From assembly GCF_002252475.1 (NCBI RefSeq), contig NZ_NNRK01000026.1:62001-126000 (forward strand): 64,000 nt of DNA, given 5' to 3'. A model generated the notes under the pieces. The model was not told where the DNA came from. It saw nothing but the letters and a program-made list of their open reading frames with translations, and did no database searches. Made by a program: the position numbers and the translations under genes. Of the stretch, positions 46,915 to 57,327 are shown piece by piece; the stretch's first letter is position 1; the number at the start of each line of letters is the position of its first letter. The DNA is from Brucella rhizosphaerae (GTDB lineage: Bacteria > Pseudomonadota > Alphaproteobacteria > Rhizobiales > Rhizobiaceae).

Positions 46915-48036
46915 ATGAGCCGCTTAGAATTCCCGCATGCCAAAGTGACATCCGATGACCTCCGTTTCATGGACGCGACTATTCGCTATGCGCGCCGCAA
47001 CAAAGGCCTGACGGGAACTAATCCTTCGGTTGGTACTATTATCGTCAAGGACGGCATTATTGTCGGGCGCGGTGTAACTGCGGTTGGCGGGCGACCTCAT
47101 GCGGAGCCGCAAGCGCTGGCGGATGCTGGTGAAGCCGCACGCGGAGCAACTGCTTACGTGTCGCTTGAACCATGTGCCCATCACGGTCGCACACCACCTT
47201 GTGCGGAAGCATTGGTGCGTGCTGGTGTTGCACGTGTATTCGTTGCTGCGACTGATCCTGATGAGCGAGTGAGCGGAAAAGGCTTTGCCATATTGCGTGA
47301 AGCAGGCATCGAAGTCGTGCCAGGCATACTTTCCGATAAGGCTGCGGACGATCTCGCCGGCTATCTGAATCGATCTTCTAAAAAACGCCCGGAAGTGATT
47401 CTGAAACTTGCACTTTCTGCCGATGGGATGATCGGTAAAAAGGGGCAGGGACAGGTCGCAATTACCGGTCCAATGTCGCGTGCGCAATCGCACATCTTAC
47501 GTTCACAGACTGATGTGATCCTGATTGGTATTGATACGGCTCTCGCTGATGACCCAGTTCTGAATTGCCGCTTACCCGGGCTCGAACAGCGTTCGCCCGT
47601 GCGCATCGTGCTCGATAGCGCATTGCGGCTTCCGCTCTCATCGAAGCTGGTCAAGACGGCGGAAGTGCAGCCGTTGTGGATTGCCTGCGGGGAAGATGCG
47701 CCTCCTGAGCGGCGCTACGAAATGCAGGCGGCCGGTTGCCGTATTGTTGCGACGGAAAGTCATGATGGGCGGATTGCTCTGCCGGAGCTGATGGACGATC
47801 TCGCAGCACAGGGTATTTCCTCTGTGCTTGTTGAGGGTGGAGCAGGGATCGCAAAAAGCTTTCTGGAAGAAAAGCTCGTAGATCGGATTGTTCTTTTCCG
47901 TTCCCCGGTTGAAATAGGTTCAACAAACGGGGTTGCTGTCACGGATCTGCAATCCCATATCGCTAGTGAATTCGTAATTTTGCGCGAGGCGCACTACGGC
48001 AACGATGCTTATGCGGAATATGTAAGGAAGAGTTGA
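46915..48036 (+). CDS. ribD: Bifunctional riboflavin deaminase/reductase RibD
   Basis: 373-residue enzyme for two steps of riboflavin synthesis. The N-terminal cytidine-deaminase-like domain has the zinc motif GRPHAEPQAL and PCAHHGRTPPC; the C-terminal reductase domain (from about 155) has LKLALSADGMIGKKGQGQ and VLVEGGAGIAKSFLEEKLVDR. The frame opens at an earlier ATG (46891) inside nrdR, but the ATG one base past the nrdR stop is preferred. Shares a TGATG overlap with ribE. Confidence 0.95.
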   Translation: MSRLEFPHAKVTSDDLRFMDATIRYARRNKGLTGTNPSVGTIIVKDGIIVGRGVTAVGGRPHAEPQALADAGEAARGATAYVSLEPCAHHGRTPPCAEALVRAGVARVFVAATDPDERVSGKGFAILREAGIEVVPGILSDKAADDLAGYLNRSSKKRPEVILKLALSADGMIGKKGQGQVAITGPMSRAQSHILRSQTDVILIGIDTALADDPVLNCRLPGLEQRSPVRIVLDSALRLPLSSKLVKTAEVQPLWIACGEDAPPERRYEMQAAGCRIVATESHDGRIALPELMDDLAAQGISSVLVEGGAGIAKSFLEEKLVDRIVLFRSPVEIGSTNGVAVTDLQSHIASEFVILREAHYGNDAYAEYVRKS

Positions 48037-48644
48037 TGTTTACAGGTATTGTCACCGACATTGGCAAAGTGGATCGTATCAAGCCGCTCAATGAAGGTGT
48101 GCTGTTGCGTATCGAAACCGCTTACGATCCAGAAACCATAGAGCTTGGTGCATCGATTTCTTGTTCCGGTGTCTGTCTCACGGTGGTCGCTCTGCCAGAA
48201 AAAGGAACAAATGCCCGTTGGTTTGAAGTTGAAGCATGGGAAGAAGCCCTTCGCCTGACCACCATTTCAAAATGGGAAAGCGGCACGCGGATTAATCTTG
48301 AACGCTCGCTCAAGCTTGGCGACGAAATGGGTGGGCATCTGGTGTCTGGCCATGTCGACGGGCAGGCGGAAATCGTTGAGCGTAAGGATGAGGGCGATGC
48401 AGTTCGTTTCACCTTGCGTGCACCCGAAGAGCTTGCGCCCTTTATCGCTCAGAAGGGTTCCGTAGCGCTTGATGGCACATCACTGACGGTCAACGGTGTG
48501 AATGGAAGTGAATTCGATGTTCTGCTCATTCGCCACTCGCTGGAAGTGACAACCTGGGGTGATCGCAAAGCGGGTGACAAGATCAATATTGAGATCGATC
48601 AGCTTGCACGTTACGCGGCAAGGCTTGCGCAATATCAGAAATAA
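48036..48644 (+). CDS. ribE: Riboflavin synthase, alpha chain
   Basis: 202-residue enzyme that dismutates two 6,7-dimethyl-8-ribityllumazine molecules to riboflavin. Two lumazine-binding repeats: MFTGIVTDIGKV at the start and GHLVSGHVDGQAEIVER opening the second. SCSGVCLTVV and DGTSLTVNGV are the paired conserved segments. ATG overlaps the ribD TGA by one base; a TTG one codon earlier opens the frame but is not used. Also called ribC in some genomes. Confidence 0.95.
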   Translation: MFTGIVTDIGKVDRIKPLNEGVLLRIETAYDPETIELGASISCSGVCLTVVALPEKGTNARWFEVEAWEEALRLTTISKWESGTRINLERSLKLGDEMGGHLVSGHVDGQAEIVERKDEGDAVRFTLRAPEELAPFIAQKGSVALDGTSLTVNGVNGSEFDVLLIRHSLEVTTWGDRKAGDKINIEIDQLARYAARLAQYQK

Positions 48645-48731
48645 GCTTAGAGCCTAAGAACCCTAAGCTATTTTCTGAATTTAGCGTTGACCGCAGGTTT
48701 GCGGTCCGCGATTTCTGTCATGGAGTTTCTC

Positions 48732-49193
48732 ATGTCCCAGCACGAGGCGCATGCGCCGCACCTGCTCATTGTCGAAGCGCGTTTTTACGAGGATTTGTCC
48801 GATGCGCTTCTCGATGGCGCGAAGGCAGCTCTCGATGCGGCTGGCGCAACTTATGATGTTGTGACAGTTCCCGGCGCGCTTGAAGTGCCTGCGACTATTT
48901 CTTTTGCTCTTGATGGTGCCGAAAATGGCGGTACCGAGTATGATGGCTATGTAGCACTCGGCACGGTCATCCGGGGTGAAACCTATCATTTCGATATTGT
49001 TGCCAACGAATCCTGCCGCGCCCTGACCGATCTTGCGGTTGAGGAAGGCCTCGCAATCGGCAATGGTATCCTTACTGTAGAAAACGACGAGCAGGCATGG
49101 GTGCGTGCGCGTCGTGAAGACAAGGACAAGGGCGGCTTTGCTGCCCGCGCAGCCCTGACCATGATTGATCTGCGTAAGAAATTCGGAGCCTGA
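48732..49193 (+). CDS. ribH: 6,7-dimethyl-8-ribityllumazine synthase, type I
   Basis: 153-residue lumazine synthase. Conserved [37 protein letters not shown] and [18 protein letters not shown], the last carrying the catalytic His. The start at 48732 follows a GGAG; two upstream ATG/GTG codons are open but poorly placed. Brucellaceae usually carry a second ribH elsewhere; this operon copy corresponds to the housekeeping RibH1. Followed by nusB four bases after the stop. Confidence 0.94.
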   Translation: MSQHEAHAPHLLIVEARFYEDLSDALLDGAKAALDAAGATYDVVTVPGALEVPATISFALDGAENGGTEYDGYVALGTVIRGETYHFDIVANESCRALTDLAVEEGLAIGNGILTVENDEQAWVRARREDKDKGGFAARAALTMIDLRKKFGA

Positions 49194-49197
49194 GACG

Positions 49198-49710
49198 ATG
49201 ACTTCTTCTTCTGAAGGCCGTTCCGCACCGAACGCGCCCCGATCTGCAAATAAGCGTGGCGTTGCCCGTTTGGCCGCCGTACAGGCGCTTTATCAGATGG
49301 ATGTTGCCGGTACGGGCGTTATGGAAGTCGTTGCCGAGTACGAAGCCCATCGTCTCGGCAAGGAAGTGGACGGCATGCAATATCTCGATGCCGATCCGCA
49401 ATGGTTCCGCGGTATTGTTGCCGGTGTTGTCGATAATCAGCTTACGCTGGATCCGCTGATCCATCATGCACTGACCGAAGACTGGCCGCTTTCGCGTCTC
49501 GATTCGACGTTGCGCGCTATCCTGCGTGCCGGTGCATGGGAATTGAAGACCCGCAAAGATGTGCCGACTGCAGTGATTGTTTCGGAATATGTGGATATTG
49601 CGAAGGCTTTCTACACGGAAGACGAGCCTAAACTGGTCAATGCTGTGCTTGATCGTCTTGCTTTTGAGCTCCGCGGTGAAAGCCGTGGTACTAAGCCACG
49701 CGGCAAGTAA
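49198..49710 (+). CDS. nusB: Transcription antitermination factor NusB
   Basis: 170-residue NusB, which binds boxA RNA with NusE for rRNA antitermination. An N-terminal Ser/Pro-rich extension (about 20 residues) precedes [20 protein letters not shown], then the helical core ([38 protein letters not shown]) and [14 protein letters not shown]. It begins four bases after ribH with GGAG in the ribH end. Last gene of the operon, with a strong terminator. Confidence 0.95.
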   Translation: MTSSSEGRSAPNAPRSANKRGVARLAAVQALYQMDVAGTGVMEVVAEYEAHRLGKEVDGMQYLDADPQWFRGIVAGVVDNQLTLDPLIHHALTEDWPLSRLDSTLRAILRAGAWELKTRKDVPTAVIVSEYVDIAKAFYTEDEPKLVNAVLDRLAFELRGESRGTKPRGK

Positions 49711-49733
49711 TTATCAACAGATCACTAGAACTG

Positions 49734-49763
49734 AAAAAGGCTGCGAGAAATCGCAGCCTTTTT
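49734..49763 (+). terminator. Terminator of the nrdR-rib-nusB operon
   Basis: AAAAAGGCTGCGA / TCGCAGCCTTTTT perfect stem with a GAAA tetraloop, 23 bases after nusB. Confidence 0.93.
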
Positions 49764-49776
49764 GGTTTGTTGGTAT

Positions 49777-49820
49777 CAGAGCGCCGATCTGATTTTATTA
49801 GAGCTTTCAGCGCTCTAAAC
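49777..49820. repeat. RIME-like palindrome
   Basis: AGAGCGCCGATCTGATTTTATTAG followed by AGCTTTCAGCGCTCTAAA: AGAGCGC / GCGCTCT ends around a diverged GATCTGATT core; only the second palindrome of the element is present. Confidence 0.55.
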
Positions 49821-50116
49821 TACGGCTTGACCTTTGCAGACAGCTTCCGCATGTTGAGCCTGCGGCATTGAGAATGCTGAAATGCAGAAACGTCTGCCAA
49901 TTATTTGATTTCAGGCAGATGTTTCGAGAACTACAAACAAATAAGAACTAGCCGCTGAAGCCCGGTTAATAGTCGGTTTCAGGCACTTCCATGCCGCCAG
50001 TCCTGGCCCGGAGAGGGGTTTTCGGGTCTTTTATGCGCCGATGTGTGCAGGTAATCGCAACTCTACTGTGAGCGATCTGCTTGTGGCTGGCGCGAGCTCA
50101 ATGGGAGTTGGCCTAA
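49821..50116. other. Upstream region of hppA
   Basis: About 300 bases without a gene. A hairpin at 49887-49925 (GAAACGTCTGCC / GGCAGATGTTTC, one mismatch) is the only clear structure. The hppA promoter must lie here. Confidence 0.45.
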
Positions 50117-52267
50117 ATGGGAATTGGAGTTCTTCTTCTCGTCATTGCCTGCGGTGTCGTTTCCGTTCTTTTTGCCGCATGGGCGATCCGCTCAGTGCTT
50201 GCGGCCGATCAGGGCACGCCGCGTATGCAGGAAATCGCCGGCGCTATCCGTGAAGGCGCGTCCGCTTACCTCACACGACAATATTCCACGATCGCCCTAG
50301 TTGGCGTCGTCGTCTTTCTGGCAGTCTGGTATCTGCTGTCGATTACCGCCGGTATCGGCTTTCTCATAGGGGCTATTCTCTCCGGGTTGACCGGATTTAT
50401 CGGTATGCATGTTTCTGTCCGTGCAAACGTACGGACCGCGCAGGCCGCTTCTTTGAGCCTTGCAGGCGGACTGGAACTGGCTTTTAAGTCCGGTGCTATT
50501 ACCGGCATGCTTGTCGCCGGTCTCGCGCTGCTCGGTGTGTCTGTCTATTATTTCATTCTGACCGTCTGGATGGGCTATATGCCGTCCGATCGTACGGTGA
50601 TTGACGCGCTTGTGGCGCTCGGGTTTGGTGCTTCACTGATTTCGATCTTCGCACGACTGGGCGGCGGTATCTTCACCAAAGGTGCCGATGTCGGCGGCGA
50701 TCTGGTCGGCAAGGTTGAAGCTGGCATTCCCGAAGATGATCCGCGCAATCCCGCAACTATTGCCGATAATGTGGGAGACAATGTTGGCGACTGTGCAGGC
50801 ATGGCAGCAGATTTGTTTGAAACCTACGCGGTTACTGTTGTTGCGACAATGGTGCTGGCTGCGATCTTCTTCAACGGGTCTGATGTGCTTTCCAGCGTGA
50901 TGCTCTATCCGCTGGCAATCTGCGGCGCGTGTGTGCTGACCTCGATTGCAGGCACATTCTTTGTGAAGCTTGGCGTCAATGGCTCGATCATGGGCGCCCT
51001 TTACAAAGGCCTCATCGCAACAGGGCTTCTGTCCATCGTGGGCTTGGCAGTTGCCAACACGCTGACAATTGGTTGGGGTGAAATCGGCATCGTTGCAGGA
51101 ATGTCGATTACAGGCACCAATCTCTTTATCTGCGGCATCATCGGACTGATCGTCACAGGCCTGATCGTGGTGATTACCGAATATTATACCGGCACCAACA
51201 AACGCCCGGTCAATTCCATCGCACAGGCTTCAGTTACCGGCCATGGCACAAACGTCATTCAGGGATTGGCTGTTTCGCTTGAATCGACCGCTCTGCCTGC
51301 AATTGTCATTGTGGGTGGCATTATCGGCACCTACCAGCTGGCAGGCTTGTTCGGCACTGCAATCGCCGTGACGGCCATGCTGGGCATTGCCGGTATGATT
51401 GTTGCGCTCGACGCTTTTGGCCCAGTAACCGACAATGCTGGTGGCATTGCGGAAATGGCCGGTCTCGACCCGGAAGTCCGCAAATCAACCGATGCACTCG
51501 ATGCGGTTGGTAATACGACCAAGGCCGTTACCAAGGGCTATGCAATTGGTTCGGCGGGGTTGGGTGCTCTGGTGCTGTTTGCCGCATACTCCAATGATCT
51601 GGCATACTTTGCTGCAAACGGACAAACATACCCGTATTTTGCTGATATGGGGCCAGTGTCGTTTGAACTATCCAACCCGTATGTCGTGGCTGGTTTGATC
51701 TTCGGCGGACTCATTCCATATCTGTTTGGCGGTATGGCGATGACGGCAGTTGGCCGGGCAGGGAGTGCCGTGGTGCAGGAGGTGCGACGCCAGTTCCGTG
51801 AAAAGCCCGGAATCATGACGGGTGAAGAACGTCCGGACTATGCGCGGGCGGTCGATCTTCTGACCAAGGCGGCAATCCGTGAAATGATTATTCCGTCACT
51901 TCTGCCGGTTCTGGCCCCGCTCGTGGTCTATTTCGGTGTGCTGCTGATTTCAGGTTCAAAAGCTGCGGCTTTTGCGGCACTTGGTGCGTCGCTCCTGGGT
52001 GTCATCATCAACGGACTGTTCGTGGCCATATCCATGACTTCCGGTGGTGGTGCGTGGGATAATGCCAAGAAAAGCTTCGAAGACGGCTTTACCGATGCTG
52101 ATGGTGTCAAGCATATGAAGGGGTCAGAAGCGCACAAAGCTTCTGTAACCGGCGATACGGTGGGCGATCCTTACAAGGATACGGCAGGCCCAGCGGTCAA
52201 TCCGGCCATCAAGATAACCAACATCGTGGCGCTCTTGTTGCTGGCAGTGCTGGCCCATATGGCCTGA
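50117..52267 (+). CDS. hppA: Membrane-bound H+-translocating pyrophosphatase (K+-independent)
   Basis: 716-residue polytopic pump that couples pyrophosphate hydrolysis to proton export. Conserved segments: [42 protein letters not shown] (PPi and Mg binding), the [11 protein letters not shown] loop and the C-terminal [21 protein letters not shown]. Lys in [16 protein letters not shown] marks the K+-insensitive subtype, because K+-dependent enzymes have Ala there. About 15-16 membrane helices. A terminator follows. Confidence 0.96.
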   Translation: MGIGVLLLVIACGVVSVLFAAWAIRSVLAADQGTPRMQEIAGAIREGASAYLTRQYSTIALVGVVVFLAVWYLLSITAGIGFLIGAILSGLTGFIGMHVSVRANVRTAQAASLSLAGGLELAFKSGAITGMLVAGLALLGVSVYYFILTVWMGYMPSDRTVIDALVALGFGASLISIFARLGGGIFTKGADVGGDLVGKVEAGIPEDDPRNPATIADNVGDNVGDCAGMAADLFETYAVTVVATMVLAAIFFNGSDVLSSVMLYPLAICGACVLTSIAGTFFVKLGVNGSIMGALYKGLIATGLLSIVGLAVANTLTIGWGEIGIVAGMSITGTNLFICGIIGLIVTGLIVVITEYYTGTNKRPVNSIAQASVTGHGTNVIQGLAVSLESTALPAIVIVGGIIGTYQLAGLFGTAIAVTAMLGIAGMIVALDAFGPVTDNAGGIAEMAGLDPEVRKSTDALDAVGNTTKAVTKGYAIGSAGLGALVLFAAYSNDLAYFAANGQTYPYFADMGPVSFELSNPYVVAGLIFGGLIPYLFGGMAMTAVGRAGSAVVQEVRRQFREKPGIMTGEERPDYARAVDLLTKAAIREMIIPSLLPVLAPLVVYFGVLLISGSKAAAFAALGASLLGVIINGLFVAISMTSGGGAWDNAKKSFEDGFTDADGVKHMKGSEAHKASVTGDTVGDPYKDTAGPAVNPAIKITNIVALLLLAVLAHMA

Positions 52268-52283
52268 CGCAAGTCACTGTAAT

Positions 52284-52315
52284 AAAAAAGCCCCGGAATT
52301 TTCCGGGGCTTTTTT
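52284..52315. terminator. Terminator between hppA and bamE
   Basis: AAAAAAGCCCCGGAA / TTCCGGGGCTTTTTT stem, symmetric, between convergent genes. Confidence 0.92.
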
Positions 52316-52330
52316 GAATCTGGTGACAGA

Positions 52331-52858
52331 TCAGTTGTTTGCGCCGCCTGCAGCACCTGGCAACGATGTCGGAGCCTTGCCAACACCCTGAATGATCTGA
52401 CCGATAAAGGTCTGGTCCTTGCCGCCGGTTGGAGTCGTGCGCGACACGAAATCGAACAGCTTGCCATCCTGGAGGCCGTAATTGGCGATATTCTGAACCT
52501 TGCCGTCCTTGTCGAAGTAAATCGCAAGAATGTGTCGGTCGACAATCTTCGGCTTCATGAACTGTGCCGCACGGTAGCGCTTCTGCGAAATGTAATAAAA
52601 CACTTCATTGTCAAACGTCGCCGTGGTCGACGGCGTACCGAGCGCGAGAAGCACCTGTTCACGGCTGGAGCCAACCGGAACCGAATCAAGTGCCTCCTGA
52701 TCGAGCACATAACCCTCTGTAAGCGTTTCCGACGGGTTTAGCGTGGATGCAGTGTTGCATCCGACGAGAGCCGCCGAAAAGAGAATTGCTGTGCCTGCGA
52801 GAAGGGCACGCTGTTTGCGTGCGCTTAGGAAAATTCGCTGCAACAAAGACCTCTCCAT
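52331..52858 (-). CDS. bamE: Outer-membrane assembly lipoprotein BamE (SmpA/OmlA)
   Basis: 175-residue lipoprotein of the BamE family, part of the beta-barrel assembly machinery. The signal peptide ends in the lipobox LVGC (Cys34). The core shows YVLDQEALDSVPVGSSREQVLLALGTPSTTATFDNEVFYYIS, the usual BamE start, and FMKPKIVDRHILAIYFDKDGKV. A C-terminal Gly/Ala/Pro tail of about 40 residues is longer than in E. coli. ATG at 52858 is set by the signal peptide; 40 upstream codons overlap the divergent gene and are not used. Confidence 0.9.
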   Translation of the reverse strand: MERSLLQRIFLSARKQRALLAGTAILFSAALVGCNTASTLNPSETLTEGYVLDQEALDSVPVGSSREQVLLALGTPSTTATFDNEVFYYISQKRYRAAQFMKPKIVDRHILAIYFDKDGKVQNIANYGLQDGKLFDFVSRTTPTGGKDQTFIGQIIQGVGKAPTSLPGAAGGANN

Positions 52859-52947
52859 ACATTCTATATCAGCGCGGCACTTTCGCCGTCGGGAGAACTT
52901 CGGTAAACCACCTTGCTTCTGGATGCAACAAGTACGGTCGTACGGGA

Positions 52948-53535
52948 ATGATTCTTCGACTTTTTCGCCGCAAATCAAAAGCTAATGAGACAGTTGTGCT
53001 TCGCGTTTACGAGATGATCGTGGCGGCGGCGCGGCAAAAGCGTTTTTATGCACAATTTCAAGTGCCTGATACGCCTTTAGGTCGTTATGAGATGCTTTCG
53101 GTTCATATTTTTCTGTCCCTTCATCGCATGAAGGGTGAAAATTCGGTGCTGATGCCGCTTGCGCAGGACATCGCAGACGAATTTTTCAAGGATGTAGATC
53201 ATTCATTGCGAGAATTGGGAATCGGTGATCAAGGCGTTCCCAAGCGCATGAAGAAGCTTGCGCGGATGTTTTACGGGCGTGTCAGCTCGTATGGAACTGC
53301 GCTGGACGCCGATGACAAAAATGGGTTGGCAATCGCTTTGACGCGAAATATCCGGCCTGATCTCGAATTCTGGCCGCATGCTCACTATCTGAGTGAATAT
53401 GTATTTGCGTGCCGTGATCGGTTGGCAAAAACTGAAGACAGTGCTTTGGCAGCGGGCGACATATCCTTTATGGATGCGGACGAAATGATGTTTACGCCCA
53501 TTGATAGTACAAAAAAGGCAAATGAGAATGACTGA
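52948..53535 (+). CDS. Ubiquinol-cytochrome c reductase assembly chaperone (CBP3/UQCC1 family)
   Basis: 195-residue protein of the ubiquinol-cytochrome c chaperone family, the bacterial relative of mitochondrial Cbp3, which helps assemble cytochrome b of complex III. Helical; recognisable runs are YEMIVAAARQKRFYAQFQVPDTPLGRYEMLSVHIFLSLHRMKGE, FFKDVDHSLRELGIGDQGVPKRMKKLARMFYGR and YLSEYVFACRDRL. Start at 52948 (MILRLFRRKSKANE) is chosen; 67 upstream open codons overlap bamE. It overlaps the following gene by eight bases. Confidence 0.88.
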   Translation: MILRLFRRKSKANETVVLRVYEMIVAAARQKRFYAQFQVPDTPLGRYEMLSVHIFLSLHRMKGENSVLMPLAQDIADEFFKDVDHSLRELGIGDQGVPKRMKKLARMFYGRVSSYGTALDADDKNGLAIALTRNIRPDLEFWPHAHYLSEYVFACRDRLAKTEDSALAAGDISFMDADEMMFTPIDSTKKANEND

Positions 53536-54085
53536 CAAATCGGCGCTGACCTATCCCGTTCCGGTTCTTCACCTGCCCCAGAAGGGCTTGACAGTGAAGA
53601 TCGGGACCAATGACAGGGAGAAAGCAGCATTGGCAGCCGAACATGGTCTTCGGGCTGTGAATTCGTTTGATGCTGAGTTTCTTCTAACCCAGTGGAAAAA
53701 GAACGGCATTCGCCTGCGTGGCACCATCAATGCAGAAATCGTGCAGTCTTGCGTTGTGACGCTGGAGCCGATCAATGCGACCATCGCTGAGGAAGTGGAC
53801 ACGATTTTCGTGCCGGAAAATTCTCGCCTTGCTAAAATCCAGCTCGATGAAAGCGGCGAATTGCTGCTGGATGCTGAAGGTGCAGATATTCCAGAGACGT
53901 TTGTGGGCGATAAAATTGATATTGGTGCTGTTGCCGAAGAGTTTTTTGAACTGGCACTTGATCCATATCCACGCAAGCCGGGCCTGCCGGCGGATGCCGA
54001 ACCCGCTGTTTTCGGTGATGTGGAAGAGGAAGAGAAGCCTGATTCGCCTTTTGCCAAGCTTTCAGAATGGCAGAATAAGCCGTGA
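53528..54085 (+). CDS. DUF177/YceD-family protein
   Basis: 185-residue acidic protein of the YceD (DUF177) family, usually found next to rpmF or plsX and linked to 23S rRNA or L32 handling. Recognisable: LTQWKKNGIRLRGTINAEIVQSCVVTLEPINATIAEEVDTIFVPE and GADIPETFVGDKIDIGAVAEEFFELALDPYPRKPG. There is no rpmF between it and plsX. It overlaps the bc1 chaperone by eight bases; ATG at 53522 is an alternative start. Confidence 0.88.
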   Translation: MTDKSALTYPVPVLHLPQKGLTVKIGTNDREKAALAAEHGLRAVNSFDAEFLLTQWKKNGIRLRGTINAEIVQSCVVTLEPINATIAEEVDTIFVPENSRLAKIQLDESGELLLDAEGADIPETFVGDKIDIGAVAEEFFELALDPYPRKPGLPADAEPAVFGDVEEEEKPDSPFAKLSEWQNKP

Positions 54086-54206
54086 TTTAACTGATGCTTG
54101 AGAGAATCTGGTTGTGCACGACCGGAAAAACACTATTTTCGCGGAAAACCCCTCTGCTTTCAGACAGGCAGGATTGGGGAAAGGGATCGCACAGGAATAA
54201 TTAATA

Positions 54207-55265
54207 GTGATAAAAATTTCGATTGACGCCATGGGCGGTGATTTTGGCCCAGAAGTGGTCATCCCCGGCGCGGCGAAGGCACTTGAACGCCATCCTGACA
54301 TCCGGTTCATCTTTTTCGGGCTGGCCGGTCAGGTTGAGCCTGTATTGGCGCGTTATCCCAAACTGCAGGCCGCATCCGAGTTCCGCGCCAGTCAAGTCGC
54401 CGTTAAAATGGATGATAAGCCAAGTCAGGCACTTCGCTCTGGTCGTGGTAAATCTTCCATGTGGCAAGCGATTGAAGCCGTAAAGACCGGCGATGCTGAT
54501 GTCTGTGTTTCAGCCGGAAATACCGGCGCGCTGATGGCTATGTCAAAATTCTGCCTGCGCATGCTCTCTGATGTCGAGCGCCCGGCCATAGCTGCCATCT
54601 GGCCGACTTTGCGCGGCGAAAGCGTTGTCCTGGACGTGGGTGCGACCATCGGTGCCGATGCACGTCAGCTGGTGGATTATGCTGTGATGGGTGCCGGAAT
54701 GGCGCGCGCGCTTTTCGAGATACGCAAGCCGACGGTTGGTCTCCTCAATGTTGGAACAGAAGAGGTCAAAGGCCTCGACGAGATCAAGGAAGCCGCACAA
54801 ATTCTGCGCGATACCCCGCTCGAGGGATTGCAATATACCGGTTTTGTTGAAGGCAACGATATCGGAAAAGGTACCGTCGATGTGGTCGTGACGGAAGGCT
54901 TTACGGGGAATGTTTCCCTGAAAACTGCCGAAGGCACGGCACGACAGATGGCAACACTCCTCCGTCAGGCGATGACACGCACATGGCTTGCGAAGATCGG
55001 ATATATTTTTGCAAAGGGCGCATTTGACCGCGTTCGCGAAAAGATGGACCCGAACAAAGTGAATGGTGGCGTGTTGCTCGGCATGAGCGGCGTTGTGATC
55101 AAAAGCCATGGCGGTGCCACCGCTGAAGGTTTCTGCTCGGCAGTCGAAGTTGGCTATGACATGGTGCGCAATAAGCTTCTTGAAAAGATTGAAGCCGATC
55201 TGGCTCATTTCCACCACAGTCATCCGCATGCTGCGTCCAGTGACGGCAGCGAAGCAGCTAAGTGA
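54207..55265 (+). CDS. plsX: Phosphate acyltransferase PlsX (GTG start)
   Basis: 352-residue enzyme making acyl-phosphate from acyl-ACP, the first step of membrane-lipid synthesis. Hallmarks: [24 protein letters not shown] at the N-terminus, [35 protein letters not shown] and [19 protein letters not shown]. The GTG start at 54207 has AGGA ten bases upstream; no ATG fits the conserved N-terminus. fabH follows after a RIME-like repeat, the usual partner. Confidence 0.95.
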   Translation: MIKISIDAMGGDFGPEVVIPGAAKALERHPDIRFIFFGLAGQVEPVLARYPKLQAASEFRASQVAVKMDDKPSQALRSGRGKSSMWQAIEAVKTGDADVCVSAGNTGALMAMSKFCLRMLSDVERPAIAAIWPTLRGESVVLDVGATIGADARQLVDYAVMGAGMARALFEIRKPTVGLLNVGTEEVKGLDEIKEAAQILRDTPLEGLQYTGFVEGNDIGKGTVDVVVTEGFTGNVSLKTAEGTARQMATLLRQAMTRTWLAKIGYIFAKGAFDRVREKMDPNKVNGGVLLGMSGVVIKSHGGATAEGFCSAVEVGYDMVRNKLLEKIEADLAHFHHSHPHAASSDGSEAAK

Positions 55266-55324
55266 TAATTAGCCCTTTAAACCGGGTATGAATGTTCACC
55301 GACAGACGTGCGCCCGGTGTGGTC

Positions 55325-55391
55325 AGGGTAGAGCAGTTTCAGAAAAAGCGGGAATCGGTTTTTCATCCGAAACTGCGATAAAACAAAAGTA
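55325..55391. repeat. RIME-like repeat between plsX and fabH
   Basis: GCAGTTTCAGAAAAAGCGGG ... GGTTTTTCATCCGAAACTGC forms one palindrome (55333-55375). Only the first half of the mosaic element is present. Confidence 0.45.
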
Positions 55392-55447
55392 TAGAGTGGC
55401 TCTTCCGGTTCAGGAAAAATAGAAGCCGCTCGAGGACAGGAAAAAAG

Positions 55448-56419
55448 ATGATAAGATCTGTCGTAAGAGGTATTGGTTCGGCGCTGCCTAAGCGGATCAT
55501 GAAGAATGCCGATTTTGAAGGCGTGATTGAAACCTCCGACGAATGGATCGTTCAGCGCACCGGCATTCGCCAGCGTCACATCGCAGATGAAACCGAAACG
55601 ACGGTATCGCTCGGTGCGGCAGCAGCGCGTGCGGCTCTTGAAAATGCTGGTCTGCAAGCTTCCGATATCGATTTGGTTCTCGTGGCGACATCGACGCCAA
55701 ATCACACATTTCCAGCAAGTGCTGTCGAAATTCAGCGCGAGCTGGGCATCACTACTGGCTTCGCGTTCGATCTGCAGGCAGTTTGCAGCGGCTTCATCTA
55801 TGCCGTGACCACTGCAGATCTTTATATTCGCGGTGGTATGGCTCAGCGTGTGCTAGTTATTGGCGCGGAAACCTTCTCACGCATTCTCGACTGGAATGAC
55901 CGCACGACCTGCGTACTGTTCGGTGATGGTGCGGGCGCATTTGTTCTTGAATCGGCCGAGGGCAAGGGCCTGACGTCTGATCGCGGTATCCTCACTGCGA
56001 ACCTTCGTTCTGATGGCAATCACAAGGAAAAGCTTTATGTGGACGGCGGCCCGTCGACCACACAAACGGTCGGTCATCTGCGCATGGAAGGCCGTGAAGT
56101 CTTCAAACATGCTGTGGGCATGATTACAGATGTGATTGAAGCGTCCTTTGCTGAAACCGGCCTGACTGCTGATGATATTGACTGGTTTGTGCCGCATCAG
56201 GCCAACAAGCGTATTATCGACGCTTCGGCTAAAAAGCTGAGTATTGCTGAGGAAAAGGTGGTTATCACCGTGGATAAGCACGGGAATACCTCTGCAGCCT
56301 CCGTTCCGCTGGCGCTCGCAACAGCAGTTGCTGACGGTCGCATCAAGAAGGGCGACCTCGTTCTTTTGGAGGCTATGGGCGGCGGATTTACCTGGGGCGC
56401 GGTATTGTTGCGCTGGTAA
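55448..56419 (+). CDS. fabH: Beta-ketoacyl-ACP synthase III (FabH)
   Basis: 323-residue condensing enzyme that starts fatty-acid synthesis with acetyl-CoA and malonyl-ACP. Catalytic Cys-His-Asn are in [27 protein letters not shown] and [28 protein letters not shown] and the C-terminal [20 protein letters not shown] are typical. Part of the plsX-fabH-ihfA cluster conserved in alphaproteobacteria. Confidence 0.97.
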   Translation: MIRSVVRGIGSALPKRIMKNADFEGVIETSDEWIVQRTGIRQRHIADETETTVSLGAAAARAALENAGLQASDIDLVLVATSTPNHTFPASAVEIQRELGITTGFAFDLQAVCSGFIYAVTTADLYIRGGMAQRVLVIGAETFSRILDWNDRTTCVLFGDGAGAFVLESAEGKGLTSDRGILTANLRSDGNHKEKLYVDGGPSTTQTVGHLRMEGREVFKHAVGMITDVIEASFAETGLTADDIDWFVPHQANKRIIDASAKKLSIAEEKVVITVDKHGNTSAASVPLALATAVADGRIKKGDLVLLEAMGGGFTWGAVLLRW

Positions 56420-56536
56420 TTAGAAAATTGATAGGCCGCGAGGGAACTCGCGGCTTGACCGGACCGCGTTTATTTGTGTAACCTCCTGTCACTTAAGGAT
56501 ATTATCTGTTCAAACGCTAACCAGGTAGGTTCGGTT

Positions 56537-56863
56537 ATGGGAGGTAAGACGGTCACACGCGCTGATCTGGCAGAGGCTGTTTACCGCAAGGTAGGCCTGT
56601 CCAGAACAGAATCGGCGGCTCTGGTCGAGATGATCCTCGACGAAGTCTGTGACGCTATCGTAAACGGTGAAACCGTGAAATTGTCGTCATTCGCGACATT
56701 TCAGGTCCGTGACAAGAATGAGCGCATCGGCCGCAACCCGAAGACCGGTGAGGAAGTGCCAATTCTTCCTCGTCGCGTCATGACGTTCAAAGCGTCTAAT
56801 GTTCTCAAACAACGTATCCTTCAGGAACACCAGAAGCGCGGAACGAAAACCGCCAAGTCGTAG
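56537..56863 (+). CDS. ihfA: Integration host factor subunit alpha
   Basis: 108-residue HU/IHF-family DNA-bending protein. [30 protein letters not shown] opens the family fold, and the DNA-intercalating beta arm includes [30 protein letters not shown]. The IHF-alpha assignment follows from sequence character and position after fabH. ATG at 56537 with AGGTAGG upstream; 21 open codons earlier are not family-like. It acts with IHF-beta encoded elsewhere. Confidence 0.94.
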   Translation: MGGKTVTRADLAEAVYRKVGLSRTESAALVEMILDEVCDAIVNGETVKLSSFATFQVRDKNERIGRNPKTGEEVPILPRRVMTFKASNVLKQRILQEHQKRGTKTAKS

Positions 56864-57327
56864 TTTTTAAAGCGTGTCCCGCAAGTCTGTAATGCTTTCG
56901 GATAAGATGCGCGTTAAAGCCGACAATGGAGCGACGATCTGATTCCGTCAGGTCAAAATGCTCTTGAGATGGATAGACGGGTTTAATTTCTTTGTTCTTT
57001 ACTGCGTCGCCCCTTTGGGGGCGAAGTATTTTGCTTGCTTATATATCCAGTGACATCAGTAGCCTGAAATCTGTGCTTCTTCCTGTTATATATGAAGGGG
57101 TGCTTATAAAGTTCTGATATTATATAATCTACGGACAGAGCGAGTCGGTTCCCTAATATAACAACCCGAAAAGTAGGGGCTTTTCGTTCTATATTTATAT
57201 GTTAAACGCCGTTCGATTATCATGATATTATGGCCGGCATAAAATGATGTGCCGATTGCCATTTGAACTATCTGGGCTGGCAGGACTCGCTGCACGGCGA
57301 GGCCAAACCACTGGAAAGGGCAAGCAG
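56864..57327. other. Intergenic region ihfA - MerR gene
   Basis: 464 bases: a RIME-like repeat, a hairpin at 57007-57024 (TCGCCCC / GGGGCGA), then an AT-rich stretch near 57090-57240 that should contain the MerR-gene promoter. No protein-like frame is seen. Confidence 0.45.
56870..56966. repeat. RIME-like mosaic repeat
   Basis: Decayed copy: GCGTGTCCCGCAAGTCTG ... TTTCGGATAAGATGCGCGTTAAA followed by GGAGCGACGATCTGATTCCGTCAG. Same two-part layout as the copy at 33292. Confidence 0.5.
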